Under the pieces are notes generated by a model. It was not told the origin of the DNA, did not search any database, and saw only the letters and a list, made by a program, of their open reading frames with translations. A stretch of 64,000 nucleotides of DNA from assembly GCA_027533425.1 (NCBI GenBank), contig JAPZUD010000001.1, positions 62,001 through 126,000 on the forward strand, written 5' to 3'. This document shows, in pieces, positions 8,380 through 15,604 of the stretch. This stretch comes from Beijerinckiaceae bacterium (lineage in GTDB: Bacteria > Pseudomonadota > Alphaproteobacteria > Rhizobiales > Beijerinckiaceae). The first letter of the stretch is position 1; each line of letters begins with the position of its first letter. The position numbers were made by a program, and so were the translations under genes.

Positions 8380-9431
8380 CAGAAGGCCCTCCGGTTCGCG
8401 AGGATGAGCCAGACAAAGAAGGGCACCCCGATCAAGGCCGTCACGATACCGATGGGAAAAATCGCTCCGGGCATGATCATCTTGCTCGCGACCGATGCGA
8501 GCGACAGCGTGAGCGCGCCAAACAGGGCCGAGCCCGGCAGCAAGGCGCGCTGGTCCTCGCCCAGGAAGATGCGCGCGATATGCGGCGCGACGAGCCCGAT
8601 GAAACCGATGGTGCCGACGAACGCCACCGCCACGCCCGTGAGGATCGAGATCACCACGAAGGCCCTCAGGCGAAAGGAGCCCACCCGCACGCCGAGCCCC
8701 GCCGCGCGCTCGTCGCCAAGCTTCAGGGCGGTGAGCTTCCAGAGATCCTGCATCATCACAGGGATGGTCCCGGCGAGCACGATCGCGATGATCGCAGTCT
8801 TGGCCCAAGTCGCCTTTTGCAGGCTGCCGAACAACCAGAAGACGATGGATTGAAGGGCTTCAGGCGAGGCCATGAATTGCAGAAGCGCCAGGAGCGCCTG
8901 AAAGAGAAAAAGCATCGCAATGCCCGCGAGGACGAGCATTTCCGGCGTCGCTCCGCGCGCCTTCCCGATGAAATAGACGCCAGCGCAGGCGATGCCGGCG
9001 AAGAGAAAGGCATTCAGCGGAATGGCATAGGCCTCTGGCAATGGGATCGCCGAGCCCATGAGGATCACGAGGCCCGCACCAAAGCCTGCCCCCGCCGAAA
9101 CGCCCAGCGTATAGGACGATGCCAGCGGATTGTTGAGGATCGTTTGCATGATAACGCCCGAGAGCCCGAGGCAGGCCCCCACAAGAGCCGCGATGACCGC
9201 CACGGGCAGGCGGATGTTCCAGACGATCGCATCGATCGTGGTATCCTCCGCCAGCCGGAAGACCGAGGCCGCGACCTGACCCAGCGGCAATCGCGCCGGG
9301 CCGGTTGCAACATCCAGCAGGAAGCTCAGCAGCAGGCTCGCCGCGGCCAGTGCCAGCACCACTAGGCGCCGATTGACGAGGGCACGATAGCGGATGGCAA
9401 GCGCAGGGACGGGCTCCGCGGCGAGGCTCAT
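8376..9431 (-). CDS. FecCD-family ABC importer permease
   Basis: The 351-residue permease has about ten membrane helices and the FecCD signatures SGVIMQTILNNPLASSYTLG (about 91-110) and VAFVGTIGFIGLVAPHIAR (about 268-286), the latter contacting the ATPase. Its ATG overlaps the stop of the binding-protein gene by four bases and its own stop overlaps the ATPase start. It is the homodimeric channel of an iron-chelate or corrinoid importer. The substrate class cannot be fixed because no TonB receptor or biosynthetic gene lies next to it. Confidence 0.9.
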   Translation of the reverse strand: MSLAAEPVPALAIRYRALVNRRLVVLALAAASLLLSFLLDVATGPARLPLGQVAASVFRLAEDTTIDAIVWNIRLPVAVIAALVGACLGLSGVIMQTILNNPLASSYTLGVSAGAGFGAGLVILMGSAIPLPEAYAIPLNAFLFAGIACAGVYFIGKARGATPEMLVLAGIAMLFLFQALLALLQFMASPEALQSIVFWLFGSLQKATWAKTAIIAIVLAGTIPVMMQDLWKLTALKLGDERAAGLGVRVGSFRLRAFVVISILTGVAVAFVGTIGFIGLVAPHIARIFLGEDQRALLPGSALFGALTLSLASVASKMIMPGAIFPIGIVTALIGVPFFVWLILANRRAFW

Positions 9432-10534
9432 TTTGTCTCCCCGATCGTCAGGAACCAGGTGCCTGAGAATGCGACAGGCAGGTATTTCGCGTGGATCTCG
9501 CGGAAGGTCTTTTCCGGATCGAGATCTGCCAGAGCCTCGGGATAGAGGCGCTTGGCAATGAATTGCATCGCCACGATGTCAAACAAGGTGCGGCTCAGAC
9601 CATGCTCCACGGCATTGACATTGCCGCTGCGCACTGCCTTCAGGTTCTTCCAGCCTGGCCGGTCGAGATAAGGCATAAGGGTTGCGCGCGTCAGCGCGGC
9701 ATCAACGCCATAGCCGGTCTTCACCGCCTTCGGGCGGGTCATCCAGGAAGATGACGCAAGGAAGATCGCATCCGGATTTTCCGCAATCACGGTCTCCGCA
9801 TTGAGCGGCCCCCAGGCGCCGGGAATGCGTCCGTCGGCAAGATTCTTTGCCCCCAATACGGTCAGAATCCGCCCCCACATCGCCTTGTTGTAGGAATTAC
9901 CCACGGTTTCGGCCCCTTCGCGGCCGAATTCGATATAGGCCTTGGGTTTCGGCTTTCCGGCCTGGGCCACAGGGATGCGCGCAAGAAGGCCCTTATACTC
10001 GCGTTCGTAGAAGCGCGCGAGTTCTTCCGCGCGCGCTTCGGTCCCGAACAGGCGACCCAAAGCGCGCGTGGAAGCGAGGTGCTTCTCCAGATCCTGCGCG
10101 TGGTAATCAAGCACCACCACTGGAATGCCGGCCTGCTGGATCCGCTCGACTTGCGCCTTTGCGGTCTCGAACCCCCAGTTCGAGAGCACGAGCACATCGG
10201 GCCGAACGGCGATCACCTTCTCAGCGGCGAAGCTCTGGTCTTCGATATCGCCGGTATCCGGAATGGAGGCGAGAGCCGGGATGGCCTTTAGGTATTCCGC
10301 ATAGATCGCCGGTCGCCAGCTTTCCCATGGCGCGCGCGACATCGCGACCACCTTCTTCCAGCCCTCCGCGCCGGCCACAGCGGTGATTTCCTCATAATGA
10401 AGTGTCACCACAAGGCGCTTGGGACGCATTGGCAGTTCGATCACCCGGCCGAGGGCATCGGTGATGCGAACGGGCTCCGCAAGGGCAGGAACAATCCATC
10501 CGATGAGGACAATGAAAAAGGCGATGAGACGCAT
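9428..10534 (-). CDS. FecB/BtuF-type periplasmic binding protein
   Basis: Starting at ATG 10534 (GAGGTGG upstream), the 368-residue product begins with a signal peptide, MRLIAFFIVLIGWIVPALA. The mature part opens VRITDALGRVIELPMRPKRLVV, the standard start of periplasmic-binding-protein-2 fold (PF01497) proteins for siderophores, heme or B12, with the two lobes joined by a long helix. It is the first gene of the three-gene importer. A broken paralogue of its last 58 residues lies just upstream (10717-10893), so there was once a tandem pair. Confidence 0.88.
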   Translation of the reverse strand: MRLIAFFIVLIGWIVPALAEPVRITDALGRVIELPMRPKRLVVTLHYEEITAVAGAEGWKKVVAMSRAPWESWRPAIYAEYLKAIPALASIPDTGDIEDQSFAAEKVIAVRPDVLVLSNWGFETAKAQVERIQQAGIPVVVLDYHAQDLEKHLASTRALGRLFGTEARAEELARFYEREYKGLLARIPVAQAGKPKPKAYIEFGREGAETVGNSYNKAMWGRILTVLGAKNLADGRIPGAWGPLNAETVIAENPDAIFLASSSWMTRPKAVKTGYGVDAALTRATLMPYLDRPGWKNLKAVRSGNVNAVEHGLSRTLFDIVAMQFIAKRLYPEALADLDPEKTFREIHAKYLPVAFSGTWFLTIGETK

Positions 10535-10563
10535 GGGACCACCTCGGGTTGCAGATCGTAAAG

Positions 10564-10579
10564 TGTAACGTTGTAACAT
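10564..10579. promoter_or_regulatory. Tandem 8-bp repeat upstream of the importer operon
   Basis: TGTAACGT TGTAACAT is a near-exact tandem 8-mer 30-45 bases upstream of the binding-protein start. Its spacing and AT content relative to the surroundings suggest an operator, possibly for a metal-responsive repressor of the Fur/Zur type. The match is not close enough to name the regulator. Confidence 0.3.
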
Positions 10580-10716
10580 ATCAGTTAGGTCAGGTGATCT
10601 TGTCGAGTCAATCCGGGCAAAAGCCCCGGATCTTTGCCATCCACGGCCAAGGGCAAGGAGCGGAGGCCAAAACCTTCGCTTCCGGCCATGCGCCGAGCCA
10701 CATCCTTTGTGCAGAT

Positions 10717-10893
10717 TCACGGCTTCAGCGGCAGGAACCGCTGACCGGAACAGGCAACCGGCAGGTATCCGGCGTGGTCATCGCGGAAGCTCTCCTCGGG
10801 GTCCGCATCGGCAAAGGCATCCGGGTGGAGGCACTTGGCGATGTCGTGCATGGCCTTGAATTCGAAGGGCCTCTGGCAGAGGCCGTGCTCCAT
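10717..10893 (-). pseudogene. C-terminal fragment of a second FecB-like binding protein
   Basis: The minus-strand frame reads MEHGLCQRPF..AMHDIAKCLHPDAFAD..YLPVACSG and ends at a TGA at 10717. By eye it aligns with the last part of the intact neighbour (VEHGLSRTLF..AMQFIAKRLYPEALAD..YLPVAFSG), with about 30 identities in 54 positions. Everything N-terminal to this block is gone: the IS6 relic begins two bases beyond it. It is the tail of a tandem paralogue cut off by the insertion and has no ribosome-binding site. Confidence 0.75.
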
Positions 10894-10894
10894 G

Positions 10895-11126
10895 GGGACT
10901 GTCAGAACAAGGGGCTCACGGACGATCGGGTCGGAGCTGTACCTTTTGATCGCCTGGTCACCAGCGTTTTGCCCCTTCGGAGGGGCTCAAAGCGCGGCAC
11001 GTTCTGCCCGACCGACAGCGTTGGGGGCGGCGAGGCGTGAGCCGCAAATGTTCCGATGACAGGGCCGCCAAGTCCATGCCGGAATAGGGGACGTGCCGAG
11101 ACCTTTCTGGTGAGTTGGACAGCACC
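10895..11126. mobile_element. Internally deleted IS6-family relic, about 232 bp
   Basis: The left end is GGGACTGTCAGAACAAGG (10895) and the right end is GAGTTGGACAGCACC (to 11126). The sub-terminal right-end block AAGTCCATGCCGGAATAGGGG..CCGAGACC matches the other copies (for example 3000-3040 and 14836-14875). No transposase reading survives. Its left end abuts the truncated binding-protein paralogue, which it probably interrupted. Confidence 0.65.
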
Positions 11127-11133
11127 GGCCCGC

Positions 11134-12048
11134 CTATGCAGACTTCAGATAGTCTTCCGATCGTTCTCGGAGCATGGCCAGAACGGCATCGCGCGCCGGG
11201 TTGCGAACATTCCGAAGATAAGCGACCGACAGCGGAAGGCTTTTCAGAACCGCACCTTCCACAAGCACGATCGGCTTGAACGCGACGCCGGTTGCACCAA
11301 GCTGCGATGTCCAGCGCGGCACAATTGCGACTCCCAGACAACCCGCGACGAGATTGATGATGGTCTGCTTCTCGTTTGCCATCTGGCCGATTTGCGGGGT
11401 GACGCCGGAATCCGAGAAGAGACGCATCGTCAGATCATAGCTATGCGGCCGCGTGCGCCGATCAGGGACAATCAGCGATGCGCCTGAAAGATCGGCAATG
11501 CTGATCATGGCGTGACTGGCGAGCGGGTGCTGGGCTGGCATCGCGACAACCGCTGTTTCGTAGACGAGATGGTCAAACTGCAAAGCGGCGTTGCGCTGAT
11601 CAGGGGGGCGGACGAAAGCCAGATCAATTCGGCCTGAAAGCAGTCGTGGCAGGAGACGGATACTGCGATCCTCGACAATCTGGACTGCAACTCCCGGGAG
11701 ACTTTGGCGAATATCGTGGAGCAGGCGCGGCAATAACCCCGCGGCAGCACTATCGATCGCACCGATCCGGAGCAGAGCCGATTTTTGCCTGCCATGGCTG
11801 CGGAGCCGTGTCTCGATCGCATCTGCCTGCGCAAGGAAGGTTCGCACCTCATCCAGCAACTCAAAACCCTCGGGGGTCAATTCCACATTGCGGGTCGTCC
11901 GATGAAAAAGCGGCACTCCGACATCTTCCTCCAGCAGGCGAATATGTCGACCGAGCGAGGCCGGTAGCAGGCCGATGGACTGGGCAGCGCGCCCGAAATG
12001 CAATTCCTCCGCGACAGCCACAAAGCATCGGAGTCGTTCCAGATCCAT
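11134..12048 (-). CDS. LysR-type transcriptional regulator
   Basis: The 304-residue protein starts at ATG 12048 (MDLERLRCFVAVAEELHFGR). The N-terminal winged helix-turn-helix spans about 1-60, with AAQSIGLLPASLGRHIRLLEEDVGVPLF as recognition region, and a two-lobed effector domain fills about 90-295. It is transcribed divergently from the Bug/tartrate dehydrogenase pair and very probably controls it, with the organic acid or a derivative as inducer. The assignment of target is inferred from position only. Confidence 0.88.
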   Translation of the reverse strand: MDLERLRCFVAVAEELHFGRAAQSIGLLPASLGRHIRLLEEDVGVPLFHRTTRNVELTPEGFELLDEVRTFLAQADAIETRLRSHGRQKSALLRIGAIDSAAAGLLPRLLHDIRQSLPGVAVQIVEDRSIRLLPRLLSGRIDLAFVRPPDQRNAALQFDHLVYETAVVAMPAQHPLASHAMISIADLSGASLIVPDRRTRPHSYDLTMRLFSDSGVTPQIGQMANEKQTIINLVAGCLGVAIVPRWTSQLGATGVAFKPIVLVEGAVLKSLPLSVAYLRNVRNPARDAVLAMLRERSEDYLKSA

Positions 12049-12092
12049 ACTGATCGCTCGTCTTGTCACCGGAGGGCGCGAGGTCCTCGAGA

Positions 12093-12107
12093 ATTATTTC
12101 AATAAAT
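12093..12107. promoter_or_regulatory. Candidate LysR operator
   Basis: ATTATTTCAATAAAT is an imperfect dyad with a T-N11-A core, the LysR-box layout. It sits in an AT-rich patch 46-60 bases before the LysR start codon and about 135 bases before the Bug gene, within the only divergent intergenic space of this module. Confidence 0.4.
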
Positions 12108-12239
12108 TATATAATCAAGGTGAAGTTGTGCGCCAAACCGGCGAGTGGCTAGCGTGAACAGCGCCAATGAAAAGCCCTGTTCAGGGCTGCTGCCAATCCA
12201 GAACGGACCACGAAGGTCGGTCGCCATCAGGAGGAACTC

Positions 12240-13220
12240 ATGACGATTCAACGCCGGACGCTTCTTGCTGCAGCTTGTGTCTTCGCGCTTGCCTCTGGCG
12301 CCGGTGCAGCTCTCGCGCAATCCTTTCCAGCAAAGCCGATCACGCTGATCGTGCCGGCGGCCGCCGGTGGCCCGACCGATACGGTTGCCCGTCTCGTTGC
12401 GGAATCGATGAGCAAGACGCTGGGCCAGACGGTCCTTGTCGAGAACCTCGGCGGTGCAGGCGGCACCATAGGCATGAGACGCCTGGCCAAGGCAGCTCCG
12501 GACGGCTATACCGTGGGAGTGTGGCACATTGCGCATGCAACAGCGCCCTCGCTCTACAACAAACTTCCCTACAATGTCGTCGAGGATTTCGACCATATCG
12601 GTCGCATCACCGATGTTCCGATGACGCTGGTTTCACGTGCTGATCTTCCTGTCGGCAAGGTTGAGGATCTCATCAACTGGATGCGCCGGGAAAAGGACAA
12701 GATCAGTTACGGGCACGCCGGCACCGGCTCGGCATCGCATTTGTGCATGGTGATGTTGACCCACCAGCTTGGAATTCAACTCACTGGCATTCCGTATCGC
12801 GGCACTGGTCCTGCGATGAACGACCTGCTGAGTGGCAAGTTCGATATCATGTGCGACCAGACCACCAACACCACGAACCAGATTGCCAACCAAAAGATCA
12901 AGGGCTTTGCAGTCACGACAAAGGCACGGGTTTCCTCGCTGCCTGACCTGCCGACGCTCGATTCCGCTGGAATCAAAGGCTTCGATGTTTCAGCCTGGCA
13001 CGCCATGTGGGCGCCGAAGGGTCTGCCTGCCGACGTGGCGACAAAGCTCAACGCAGCGCTTCTCGTTGCGTTGAAGGATGCCAAGGTTGTTGAGCGCTTC
13101 GCGGCGCTCGGTACTGCACCGGTTTCGGCAGAAACTGCAAGGCCCGAGGCTCTGAGGACGCATCTCGCCGCGGAAGTGAAGGCGTGGGGTGCAGCACTCA
13201 AGGGCATCGCGGCCAATTGA
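12240..13220 (+). CDS. Bug/TctC-family tricarboxylate-type periplasmic binding protein
   Basis: The 326-residue product has a signal peptide (MTIQRRTLLAAACVFALASGAGAALA) and the Bug-family hallmark FPAKPITLIVPAAAGGPTDTVARL directly after it, then GAGGTIGMRRLAKAAPDGYT. Bug proteins bind carboxylates or small organics for TTT transporters or signal to membrane partners. A good site (AGGAGGAACTC) precedes the ATG. No TctA/TctB membrane subunits are present, so it must serve a transporter elsewhere or act as a sensor. It lies 58 bases before a tartrate dehydrogenase gene, suggesting tartrate or malate as ligand. Confidence 0.9.
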   Translation: MTIQRRTLLAAACVFALASGAGAALAQSFPAKPITLIVPAAAGGPTDTVARLVAESMSKTLGQTVLVENLGGAGGTIGMRRLAKAAPDGYTVGVWHIAHATAPSLYNKLPYNVVEDFDHIGRITDVPMTLVSRADLPVGKVEDLINWMRREKDKISYGHAGTGSASHLCMVMLTHQLGIQLTGIPYRGTGPAMNDLLSGKFDIMCDQTTNTTNQIANQKIKGFAVTTKARVSSLPDLPTLDSAGIKGFDVSAWHAMWAPKGLPADVATKLNAALLVALKDAKVVERFAALGTAPVSAETARPEALRTHLAAEVKAWGAALKGIAAN

Positions 13221-13278
13221 TGCTAAAAGGCCCGGCACCGCTTGTCGCCGGGCCCCGTTCAAAATCCGGAGAGTCACC

Positions 13279-14355
13279 ATGAAGACCTATCGTATCGCCG
13301 CCATCCCCGGCGACGGCATTGGCACGGAAGTTGTTGATGCAGGCGTCGAGGTGCTGAAGGCGTTGGCGCAGCGCGCGGGCAGTTTCGATTTTCAGTTCGA
13401 CCATTTCGATTGGGGCGGCGAATACTACCAGAAGCATGGCCGCATGATGCCGGAAGATGGGCGCGACCAGATCAGGAACCACCATGCGATCCTGTTCGGC
13501 TCTGCGGGGCATCCGGATATCCCGGATCATATCACGCTCTGGGGCCTCCGGCTCGCCATTTGCCAACCTTTCGATCAATACGCGAATGTGCGTCCGACGC
13601 GCGTTCTACCCGGGATCACCTCGCCGCTGCGCCACGTCAGCGGACCGGAACTGGATTGGGTGATCGTGCGCGAGAACTCGGAAGGGGAGTATTCCGGCGT
13701 CGGCGGGCGCGTGCACCAGGGCCACGCGATCGAGGCGGCGACCGATGTATCGATAATGACGCGCGCCGGCGTCACCCGCATCATGCGCTTCGCGTTCCAA
13801 CTGGCGCAGGGTCGTCCGCGCAAGCTCCTCACAGTTGTTACCAAGTCGAACGCCCAGCGCTATGCCATGGTGATGTGGGATGAAGTGGCCGCCGAAGTGG
13901 CCAAGGAATTCCCGGATGTGACGTGGGACAAGGCCATCGTCGATGCCATGACCATGAGGATGACACTCAAACCCTGGAGCATCGACACGGTGGTGGCGAC
14001 AAACCTCCACGCTGATATCCTCTCCGACCTCGCAGCGGCACTGGCCGGTTCGCTCGGGATCGCGCCGACCGCGAACCTGAACCCGGAAGGACTTTTCCCC
14101 TCGATGTTTGAGCCGATCCACGGCTCGGCCTTCGACATTATGGGCAAGGGGATCGCCAACCCGATCGGCACCTTCTGGTCCGCCGTGATGATGCTCGAAC
14201 ATCTCGGTGAGAAACCGGCAGCTGACCGGCTGATGCGGGCAATCGAGCGCGTCACCGCCAACCCTGACCTGCATACGCCGGATCTCGGCGGCAAGGCCAG
14301 TACACGGCAGGTGACGGACGCGGTGATTGGCGCCATCGCCGCAGACAATACCTGA
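13279..14355 (+). CDS. ttuC: Tartrate dehydrogenase/decarboxylase (D-malate dehydrogenase family)
   Basis: This 358-residue enzyme belongs to the isocitrate/isopropylmalate dehydrogenase family. The N-terminal IAAIPGDGIGTEVV binds NAD, YANVRPTRVLPGITSPLR (about 114-131) is characteristic of TtuC-type tartrate dehydrogenases, and DAMTMRMTLKPWSIDTVVATNLHADILSDLAA carries the metal- and substrate-binding residues. The family oxidises tartrate, D-malate or isopropylmalate with NAD+ and Mn2+, often with decarboxylation. The start is ATG 13279; the open frame before it overlaps the end of the Bug gene and lacks homology. With Bug and LysR it makes a carboxylate-utilisation module. Confidence 0.82.
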   Translation: MKTYRIAAIPGDGIGTEVVDAGVEVLKALAQRAGSFDFQFDHFDWGGEYYQKHGRMMPEDGRDQIRNHHAILFGSAGHPDIPDHITLWGLRLAICQPFDQYANVRPTRVLPGITSPLRHVSGPELDWVIVRENSEGEYSGVGGRVHQGHAIEAATDVSIMTRAGVTRIMRFAFQLAQGRPRKLLTVVTKSNAQRYAMVMWDEVAAEVAKEFPDVTWDKAIVDAMTMRMTLKPWSIDTVVATNLHADILSDLAAALAGSLGIAPTANLNPEGLFPSMFEPIHGSAFDIMGKGIANPIGTFWSAVMMLEHLGEKPAADRLMRAIERVTANPDLHTPDLGGKASTRQVTDAVIGAIAADNT

Positions 14356-14442
14356 GCAGGTCCGGTCCCGTGCTGCGCGCGGGAATGACCGCGCTGGCAG
14401 CCAGAGCTACCGGACAGGTGGTGTTCGATGGAGCTGTCGCAA

Positions 14443-14893
14443 GAACCCTGTCAGAGGGAAATCGGCCTGCCGCGAGCGGGAGCGCGGCTGGCCGGACCGG
14501 AGGAGCGACGCCCGCATTTTCTGCCATTTCAAGACCCGTCCTGTGATCATCCGCCAGGCGGGAATATGGTTGTCCGCTGACCGCCAGCGCTCGGGAGCGT
14601 CGAGGACCTGTTGCACAAGCCAGACATCGACATCACGCACGAGACGGCGCGGTTCCGATGGAACCGGTTCAGCGCGACTTTTGCGTCCGAGATCCGTCGC
14701 AGCCGGGCCCGGGCGATCCGGTTCTTCCCGCATCTGCGCTGGTATCTCAACGAGGTCGTCGTGAAGATCAACGGGATGAAATATCAGCTCCGGCGCGCCG
14801 CCGCCCTCAATGAAGGGGGTCAACCTTGCGCGGCCTGATCCATGGCGGGGTGGGGGACTTTCCGAGACTTTTTCGGTTGGTTCGACAGCAACC
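14443..14893 (+). mobile_element. Decayed IS6-family element with recognisable transposase scraps
   Basis: The left end CCCTGTCAGAGGGAAATCGG starts at 14443 and the right end GGTTCGACAGCAACC ends at 14893. Between them the plus strand codes out-of-order pieces of an IS6-family transposase: IDITHETARFRWNRF (about 14620-14665) and RFFPHLRWYLNEVVVKINGMKYQ (about 14720-14790), the region holding the first two catalytic aspartates in intact members. In-frame stops and deletions make it non-functional. It separates ttuC from the TetR gene, and 14356-14442 holds nothing else. Confidence 0.8.
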
Positions 14894-14914
14894 CCAAAAG
14901 GATGTCTCTGCATA

Positions 14915-14943
14915 TTGAAAGTGAGCGCTCACTGATATATATA
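14915..14943 (+). promoter_or_regulatory. Promoter with palindromic TetR operator in its spacer
   Basis: TTGAAA (14915-14920) and TATATA (14938-14943) are separated by 17 bases, a strong sigma-70-type layout. The spacer holds a perfect 14-bp palindrome, AGTGAGCGCTCACT (14920-14933). A TetR dimer bound there would block polymerase. The expected transcription start falls at or within a few bases of the TetR ATG at 14950, so the messenger may be leaderless. Confidence 0.7.
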
Positions 14944-14949
14944 TGCTGC

Positions 14950-15567
14950 ATGAATGATCCTGTCCGCTCCCGCCCTGGCCGTCCCGTTGACCATTCCGCA
15001 CGCGCTGCGAGGCGCCAGCAGATCATGGACGGCGCCCGCAGCTGTTTCCACCAGCATGGTTTCCATGCTGCGGGAACGGCAGAGATTGCGGCTGCTGCAA
15101 AAGTCAGCGTAGCCAACCTCTACCAGTATTTTCCGAGCAAGGACGAATTGGTCATTGCGATCGCCGAGGAAGATCTGAACGCCGACCTCGCGCTCCTCGC
15201 GATGATCAAGTCTGCGGGCTCCATCGAGAAGGCGATGGAGCTCGCAGTTGACGCCATCACCCACGAGGCGAGGGACCCTTCCGTATCGCGCTTGCGCCTG
15301 GAAGTCTCGACCGAGGCAACGCGCAACCCCGGCGTGGCCAAAGTTGTGCGTCGTGCCGAGCAGATGCAACGCGCGGCGCTGGAGGATTGGATCCGGCAAA
15401 GCCAGGCGCGCGGCGAAATGTCCGCCGACATCGACCCGGAAACGTCCGCTTTCGCCCTGCTCTGTCTGATCGACGGCGCCTTCGCACGCGTCGCGACGGG
15501 GGTCTTGCCACCAGATTCCGCAGCCCGGGAACTCATGCGCGCCATTCGTGCCATGTTTCGCATCTGA
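14950..15567 (+). CDS. TetR-family repressor of the exporter operon
   Basis: The 205-residue protein has an N-terminal TetR helix-turn-helix: GFHAAGTAEIAAAAKVSVAN followed by LYQYFPSKDELV at about 45-70. A helical ligand domain follows, probably of the C-terminal TetR_C_33 type. The start at ATG 14950 is chosen because the frame upstream runs through the promoter and IS relic. No Shine-Dalgarno sequence precedes it, consistent with leaderless translation. The exporter genes begin 37 bases downstream, so autoregulation and control of the exporter from the same operator are likely. Confidence 0.9.
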   Translation: MNDPVRSRPGRPVDHSARAARRQQIMDGARSCFHQHGFHAAGTAEIAAAAKVSVANLYQYFPSKDELVIAIAEEDLNADLALLAMIKSAGSIEKAMELAVDAITHEARDPSVSRLRLEVSTEATRNPGVAKVVRRAEQMQRAALEDWIRQSQARGEMSADIDPETSAFALLCLIDGAFARVATGVLPPDSAARELMRAIRAMFRI

Positions 15568-15604
15568 GTGATGACGCTGTGTCCAACAAAGGCTCGCTTT
15601 TTCT

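Noticed and set aside
8380-8808. A longer FecE-like ATPase beginning at 8808
   Set aside because: The extra residues are an out-of-frame reading of the permease gene; the GTG at 8379 overlapping the permease stop begins the ATPase domain.
12620-12660. Possible TctA/TctB subunits near the Bug genes
   Set aside because: No polytopic TctA-like or small TctB-like protein is encoded anywhere in the window.
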